Part shown: positions 58,839 to 64,000 of the stretch, piece after piece
How positions within the stretch are numbered: position 1 is the stretch's first letter
Layout: the number at the start of each line of letters is the position of its first letter
Assembly: GCA_947626225.1 (NCBI GenBank)
Contig: CANQRH010000001.1
Span: 62,001 to 126,000, forward strand
Length of the DNA: 64,000 nucleotides
Source of the DNA: Candidatus Gastranaerophilales bacterium
GTDB lineage: Bacteria; Cyanobacteriota; Vampirovibrionia; Gastranaerophilales; Gastranaerophilaceae
Reading direction: 5' to 3'
Position numbers and translations under genes: made by a program
Notes under the pieces: generated by a model
What the model saw: only the letters and a program-made list of their open reading frames with translations
Told to the model about the DNA's origin: nothing
The model's database searches: none

Positions 58839-58972
58839 TTTTTCTCTCCTGTTGTTGAAATTTTATCATAAAAATAAAAAGCCGATATAAATACTCTTTG
58901 CAGAAGTGTAAATAAAAGTAAATTGATTGTCACAATTAAAAAAATTTTTTATAATCCTTTTGAGGAGAGAAT

Positions 58973-60208
58973 ATGGAAAATTTAAAGAAAGTTGATCCGC
59001 TTGTTGCGGAACAGATAGAAAAAGAATTTGAAAGACAACAAAATACAATCGAGCTTATAGCAAGTGAAAATATCACTTCAAAAGCTGTTATGGAAGCCTG
59101 CGGAAGTGTTTTAACGAATAAATATGCCGAAGGTAAACCTCATAAAAGATTTTATAACGGCTGTGAAAATGTTGATGTTATAGAAGAAACCGCCCAAAAA
59201 AGAGCCTGCGAACTTTTCAAAATGGATCATGCAAATGTTCAGCCCCACAGCGGTGCACAAGCTAATATGGCAGTATTTATGTACATTTTAAAACCCGGCG
59301 ACAAAGTTCTGGGTATGGATTTATCAAACGGCGGACACCTTTCCCATGGTTCTCCCGTCAACTTTTCAGGAATGTATTTTGATGTAAAAAGCTACGGTGT
59401 TGATGAAAACGGATACATAGATTATGAAAATGTCCGTCAAATGGCACTTGAACATAAACCTAAATTAATAGTATGCGGTGCAAGCAACTATTCCAAAATA
59501 ATTGATTTTAAAAAGTTCAGAGAAATAGCGGATGAAGTCGGTGCATATTTACTTGCCGATATTGCTCATATTGCAGGTCTTGTTGCCGCAGGGCTGCATC
59601 CGTCGCCTTCAGGTTATGCGCAATTTGTTACCACAACTACGCATAAATCTTTGAGAGGGCCCAGAGGCGGAATAATAATGTGTGATGCGGAACATGCACA
59701 AGGAATTGATAAGGCTGTTTTCCCGGGAATGCAAGGCGGGCCTTTAGAGCATATTATTGCAGGTAAAGCCGTAGCGCTTTATGAAGCTTCCAAACCCGAA
59801 TTTAAAGTTTATGCCGAACAAATTATCAAAAATGCAAAAGCTCTTGCACAAGGCTTGATGGATGAAGGTATGGATATAGTCGGCGGAATGACCGAAAATC
59901 ATTTGATGACTCTTGATTTAAGGAAAACCGGTAAGATAGGTAAAGATATGGCTAATGTCCTTGAAACCGTCGGAATTACCGCAAATAAAAATACCGTTCC
60001 GAATGATCCTCAAAGTCCTTTCGTTACAAGCGGAATAAGACTTGGCGTACCCGCAGTAACCACAAGAGGATTTAAAGAAGATGATATGATTGAAGTTGCA
60101 AAAATTATTGCATCTGCAATATTTTCGTCTGATAATGAAATCGGCTTGAAGAATTTAAGAGAGCGTTCTCTGAAATTATGCCGAAAATATCCGTTATACA
60201 AAGGTTAA
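58973..60208 (+). CDS. glyA: Serine hydroxymethyltransferase
   Basis: [61 protein letters not shown]. Confidence 0.97.
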   Translation: MENLKKVDPLVAEQIEKEFERQQNTIELIASENITSKAVMEACGSVLTNKYAEGKPHKRFYNGCENVDVIEETAQKRACELFKMDHANVQPHSGAQANMAVFMYILKPGDKVLGMDLSNGGHLSHGSPVNFSGMYFDVKSYGVDENGYIDYENVRQMALEHKPKLIVCGASNYSKIIDFKKFREIADEVGAYLLADIAHIAGLVAAGLHPSPSGYAQFVTTTTHKSLRGPRGGIIMCDAEHAQGIDKAVFPGMQGGPLEHIIAGKAVALYEASKPEFKVYAEQIIKNAKALAQGLMDEGMDIVGGMTENHLMTLDLRKTGKIGKDMANVLETVGITANKNTVPNDPQSPFVTSGIRLGVPAVTTRGFKEDDMIEVAKIIASAIFSSDNEIGLKNLRERSLKLCRKYPLYKG

Positions 60209-60211
60209 ATA

Positions 60212-61243
60212 ATGTTAATAAAATTAACTCATGCACATATAATCGGAACTGTATTAGCCTATTTGATAGGTGTATGTTTGGTACCTTTAGTTATAAGTTT
60301 TTCCAAAAAAGAAGGACTTGTGGATGTTCCCAATGAAAGAAAAATTCATACCAAACCGATATCAAGGATAGGCGGGGTTGCAATATGGGCAAGTACAATG
60401 CTTGCATTTTTATGCCTTGTATTTATGAGTTATTATCCTTACGGAAGTTTACTGTCGGGAATTTTGCTCGGCGGTTCTTTAATGTTTCTGCTTGGACTCG
60501 TTGACGATATTTACAACCTTAATGCAAAATTTAAACTTTTTATTCAAATATCCGTTGCAACACTTGTGTACCTTCTGGGTGTTCAAATTAACAATATACC
60601 GTTTATCGGTGATATAGGAATTTTTTCATATCCTATTACGCTTTTATGGATTGTGGGAATTTCAAATGCATTTAATTTTATAGACGGAGTTGACGGGCTT
60701 GCGGGTTCGGTCGTTACGGTTAATGCTGTTACACTTGCGGTTATTGCCGTTGCAATGACACCGCCAAATCCGATAAGTGCATTAATCGGATTTATACTTG
60801 CAGGTTCTATGCTTGCATTTTTAACTTATAACTTTAATCCCGCAAAAATATTTATGGGTGACAGCGGTGCATTATTTTCGGGATTTTTACTAGCGGCAAT
60901 ATCAATTACCGGTGTTATGAAAGCTGCGACTCTTGCCATTTTACTTCCGTTTCTTGTGCTTGCCGTTCCTATTATGGATATAACGTTTTCATCTTTAAGA
61001 AGAATATTGAAAGGACAATCGCCGTTTGTTGCGGATTCCGAACACATTCATCATAAATTGCTTCATGCGGGATTTTCTCAGAAAAAAACCGTTATGATTT
61101 TAACGTCCGTTGCAATTATTGCAGGCGCTATTGCTTCACTGTTCTTGGGTTCATCGGTTACGAAACACTACTTTATGTATATTTTGGCAATAGTTGTCAT
61201 AATGTTTTTGCTAAATTTCATAAAAGTATTGACAAAAAAATAA
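60212..61243 (+). CDS. Undecaprenyl-phosphate N-acetylhexosamine-1-phosphate transferase (WecA/TagO/MraY superfamily)
   Basis: VDVPNERKIHTKPISRIGGVAIW, FLLGLVDDIYNLNAKFKL, NAFNFIDGVDGLAG, FMGDSGALFSGF. Confidence 0.93.
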   Translation: MLIKLTHAHIIGTVLAYLIGVCLVPLVISFSKKEGLVDVPNERKIHTKPISRIGGVAIWASTMLAFLCLVFMSYYPYGSLLSGILLGGSLMFLLGLVDDIYNLNAKFKLFIQISVATLVYLLGVQINNIPFIGDIGIFSYPITLLWIVGISNAFNFIDGVDGLAGSVVTVNAVTLAVIAVAMTPPNPISALIGFILAGSMLAFLTYNFNPAKIFMGDSGALFSGFLLAAISITGVMKAATLAILLPFLVLAVPIMDITFSSLRRILKGQSPFVADSEHIHHKLLHAGFSQKKTVMILTSVAIIAGAIASLFLGSSVTKHYFMYILAIVVIMFLLNFIKVLTKK

Positions 61244-61257
61244 TGTTAGTATATAAT
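61229..61257 (+). promoter_or_regulatory. Consensus sigma70 promoter TTGACA-17-TATAAT
   Basis: ttgaca 61229-61234, tataat 61252-61257, 17-nt spacer. Confidence 0.75.
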
Positions 61258-61371
61258 GCGCATGGATTTAATTACTCAGTTTTGAATGTCGTTTTCGTTC
61301 AGAATATTTAAGTGTAAATCTGCCATATGTAGGAAGTTGAATTTAAACAAATTCAACAAAGGATAAGGATT

Positions 61372-61902
61372 ATGACTATGACTGTAAAAGCGATAGGACA
61401 AAATCAAGATTCTTGTATTTACACGATTGTTAAATCTACGGCAGTCGGTACGGCAGGAGGATACGCTATGAAGTATCTTTGGCCGATTGTTAAGCAGGAA
61501 GAAACTATCAGTAAAAGAGACTGGGTAAATTTCAGCAGAAAACAGGCTAATGCCGAAAAAGTCAAAATGTTTCAGTCTTACAAAAAAATGACTCCGGCTC
61601 AGGATGCTTTTGTGAAAATGATTGATGCCGATAAAGGTTCAAAAGTAAAAACTTCTTTTTCACCTGTCAATATTAACAATGTTATTAAAAAACTCGGCGG
61701 TGAAGATTCTGTTGCGGGAAAAGAGCTTAAAGCAATTATTAAAACAACAAATGATGCTGCTCACAATCTTGCAAGAGATTTGATTATAAATTACCGCAGA
61801 ACATTAAAGAGTAAAAGACCGGTTATACCGTTTTTAGTTGCGGGTGCAGGAATCGGTTTTATAGCAGGTTTTATGCATAATGTTGCAAAAACAGATGTAT
61901 AA
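61372..61902 (+). CDS. Hypothetical protein, 176 aa, C-terminal TM segment
   Basis: RBS AAGGATAAGG; hydrophobic PVIPFLVAGAGIGFIAGFMHNV near the C-terminus. Confidence 0.7.
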   Translation: MTMTVKAIGQNQDSCIYTIVKSTAVGTAGGYAMKYLWPIVKQEETISKRDWVNFSRKQANAEKVKMFQSYKKMTPAQDAFVKMIDADKGSKVKTSFSPVNINNVIKKLGGEDSVAGKELKAIIKTTNDAAHNLARDLIINYRRTLKSKRPVIPFLVAGAGIGFIAGFMHNVAKTDV

Positions 61903-61927
61903 AAAATTATATTTTTTCACCAAAAAA

Positions 61928-61957
61928 TAGAGGCCGAAAGTAATTTCGGTCATTTTT
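61928..61957. terminator. Intrinsic terminator
   Basis: GGCCGAAAGTAATTTCGGTCATTTTTTT. Confidence 0.65.
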
Positions 61958-62959
61958 TTATTCTAAAGTATTAATCGGCAGATAAGATTGCGGATAGTTA
62001 TAATCTTCTTTAAATCCGAGATTTCTGTACATTCTTAATGCGCTGAAATTATTGGTTTCCGTTGTGGTATTAACTTCTATAATGGGTTTTTCGCCGTTAT
62101 CCGCCCAATTAATAAGCTTCTGTACGGATTTTTTAAGCATATGTTTTGACAAACCCTTGCCCTGATGAACTTTCTTAATGGAAACAATAGGAATATTCGC
62201 AATTCTGCCACCCGTAAGGTTCATAAAACAAAATCCTACGGGTTCATTCCCGTATAGAAGAACTGTTGTTGCTTCAGGCAAAAATTCGGCATACAAATCT
62301 TTTACTATTTTGGTAATTATGTCTTTCGTACCTTCTATTGTGGTAAAACGCGGATCAAAAAGTGCGTCTGCACTTTCGGCAAAACCTTCCTGAACAATTT
62401 CTACGGCATCATCAAAATATTTGTCATCCCATTGTGTCAATTCATAGTGAGCCGGAAGCGGAGAAAGTTCCGCCATATCCATAATTTCACGCGAATTTGT
62501 TCCTGACATCAAAAATCTTAAAACAACGGTTCCGACAAATTTAAACCCGTAATTTGCTATATCACCGACCAAATCAGTCTGTGCACCGAGCATCGGATAG
62601 CAGACAATTTTATCCGCTCTTTCGGATTTTGTAAATTCAAGAAATTTTTCCAAAAGATACATTGAGCGTTCGACTTTATTTTCCAATTTGTAAGAATGAA
62701 TTATATTCAACTCAATCGCTTCCGAAATTGCAGTAGTGTAAACCAAAAAGCCCACGGGAGCCGATTTTTCAAATAATACAAGACATTCAATCAACTCTTT
62801 TTCAACCGCTTCTACAAAATCTTCAAAACAAAGCGGTTCAAGTTCAAAGCAATATTCGGAAATTGCTCTTGTTCTGAAATCGTCATAAACAGGTGCAAAA
62901 TTTTTGTAATCTTCTTTTGCTAAAACTCTTACTTCATATTTGTATTTTTCCGCAGACAT
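61958..62959 (-). CDS. GNAT-family acetyltransferase, probably tandem GNAT folds
   Basis: C-terminal GRIANIPIVSIKKVHQGKGLSKHMLKKSVQKLINWADNGEKPIIEVNTTTETNNFSALRMYRNLGFKEDYNY (acetyl-CoA site). Confidence 0.85.
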   Translation of the reverse strand: MSAEKYKYEVRVLAKEDYKNFAPVYDDFRTRAISEYCFELEPLCFEDFVEAVEKELIECLVLFEKSAPVGFLVYTTAISEAIELNIIHSYKLENKVERSMYLLEKFLEFTKSERADKIVCYPMLGAQTDLVGDIANYGFKFVGTVVLRFLMSGTNSREIMDMAELSPLPAHYELTQWDDKYFDDAVEIVQEGFAESADALFDPRFTTIEGTKDIITKIVKDLYAEFLPEATTVLLYGNEPVGFCFMNLTGGRIANIPIVSIKKVHQGKGLSKHMLKKSVQKLINWADNGEKPIIEVNTTTETNNFSALRMYRNLGFKEDYNYPQSYLPINTLE

Positions 62960-62969
62960 ATCCTAATCC

Positions 62970-64000
62970 CTATAACATATGATGCATTTTTTCTTTTTTT
63001 GTTTCCATATATCTTCTGTTATAACTGTTTATTTGAGGTTCTATTTTTACTATATCGTGAACCGTTAATCCATAACCGTTTAAACCGATAATTTTTTTCG
63101 GATTATTTGTAATTAAATTAAAATTATTAAATCCCAAATCCAAAATAACTTGAGCTCCGGTTCCGTAATCTCTCAAATCAGGCTTAAACCCGAGAGACAG
63201 ATTTGCTTCTACGGTATCCTGACCGCATTCCTGAAGCTTGTATGCCTTTATTTTATTTATAATTCCTATACCTCTGCCTTCGTGTCCTTTCATATAAATA
63301 AGAGCACCTTTTCCGTAGCTGTTAATCATTTCCAAAGCGGTATGAAGCTGGTAATTGCAATCGCATTTTAAGCTTCCGAAAATATCGCCCGTCAAACATT
63401 CGCTGTGAACTCTAATCAAAGGTATTTTATCCGATACGTCATTCTTAACGAGAGCAACGCATTCTTGTCCGGTCACATTGTTTACGTATCCGTAAATATC
63501 AAATTCTCCGAATTGAGTCGGCAGATGAGCTTCGGCTTCACGTGTAACGATTTTTTCCGATTTTAACCTGTATGCTATAAGCTGTGCAACCGAGATAAAT
63601 TTCAGTCCGTGTTTATCCGCAAATTCTCTTAATTCATCACGTTTTGCCATATGCCCGTCAGCGCTCATAACTTCGCACATAACCCCTGCAGGTGTCTGTC
63701 CGCATAATTTTGCCATATCAACAACGGCTTCCGTGTGTCCGGTTCTTGTCAAAACTCCGCCTTTTCTTGCAACACAAGGGAAAAGGTGCCCCGGACGGCG
63801 AAGATCTGAAGCTTGAGCATCATGTGCAAGGCAAACTTCGACCGTTTTTGCTCTGTCAAAAGCGGATATACCTGTTGTTACTCCGAATTTTTCATCCGCA
63901 TCAATTGAAACCGTAAATGCGGTTTTCATGCTTTCCGAATTTTGTTCAACCATTTGATGAAGGTTTAATTTTTCGGCAATTGTTGAATCAATTGCAAGAC
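62970..64000 (-). CDS. ribBA: Bifunctional DHBP synthase/GTP cyclohydrolase II, partial at window edge
   Basis: RibB part: GHLFPCVARKGGVLTRTGHTEAVVDMAKLCG; RibA part: RVHSECLTGDIFGSLKCDCNYQL, GHEGRGIGIINKIKAY. The frame stays open upstream of the listed Met to the window edge. Confidence 0.95.
   Translation of the reverse strand, partial: LAIDSTIAEKLNLHQMVEQNSESMKTAFTVSIDADEKFGVTTGISAFDRAKTVEVCLAHDAQASDLRRPGHLFPCVARKGGVLTRTGHTEAVVDMAKLCGQTPAGVMCEVMSADGHMAKRDELREFADKHGLKFISVAQLIAYRLKSEKIVTREAEAHLPTQFGEFDIYGYVNNVTGQECVALVKNDVSDKIPLIRVHSECLTGDIFGSLKCDCNYQLHTALEMINSYGKGALIYMKGHEGRGIGIINKIKAYKLQECGQDTVEANLSLGFKPDLRDYGTGAQVILDLGFNNFNLITNNPKKIIGLNGYGLTVHDIVKIEPQINSYNRRYMETKKEKMHHML

Noticed and set aside
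1-64000. tRNA and rRNA genes
   Set aside because: No convincing tRNA T-arm/acceptor combinations or rRNA seen in intergenic regions; tRNAscan-SE would be needed to exclude them.

Overview
The window is a compact, AT-rich bacterial chromosome segment of mostly housekeeping genes on both strands. The gene set (flagellar rod/hook proteins, SLH-domain porin-like protein, many orphan pilin-like proteins, HEAT-repeat protein, PPi-dependent PFK, DUF4127) suggests a gut Melainabacteria/Gastranaerophilales-type organism; this is inference only. Recognisable genes include tdk, prmC, xerD, aroC, murA, lepA, a PPi-PFK, hsp20, ubiE/menG, hpf, der, dnaN, recJ, metG, glyA, a WecA/TagO-type transferase, ribBA, an EmrA/EmrB/TolC/MarR efflux cluster and the RNase P RNA gene rnpB. 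No CRISPR array, transposase, rRNA or tRNA was recognised. The strongest non-coding signals are: (1) a cluster of TTTTCTACA-like boxes plus an all-AT tract just upstream of dnaN (candidate oriC); (2) a ~260-nt highly structured candidate ncRNA ending in an intrinsic terminator, downstream of hsp20; (3) a tandem repeat family at three loci whose hairpin shows compensatory base changes; (4) a promoter module with a (GCTAT)n start region present twice, one copy followed at once by a terminator (candidate sRNA); (5) a long leader with mutually exclusive helices and a possible pseudoknot upstream of a small Cys-rich protein and hpf; (6) two divergent Xre-regulator/pilin-like gene pairs with palindromic intergenic sites. 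No search or folding program was run; all pairings were read by eye.
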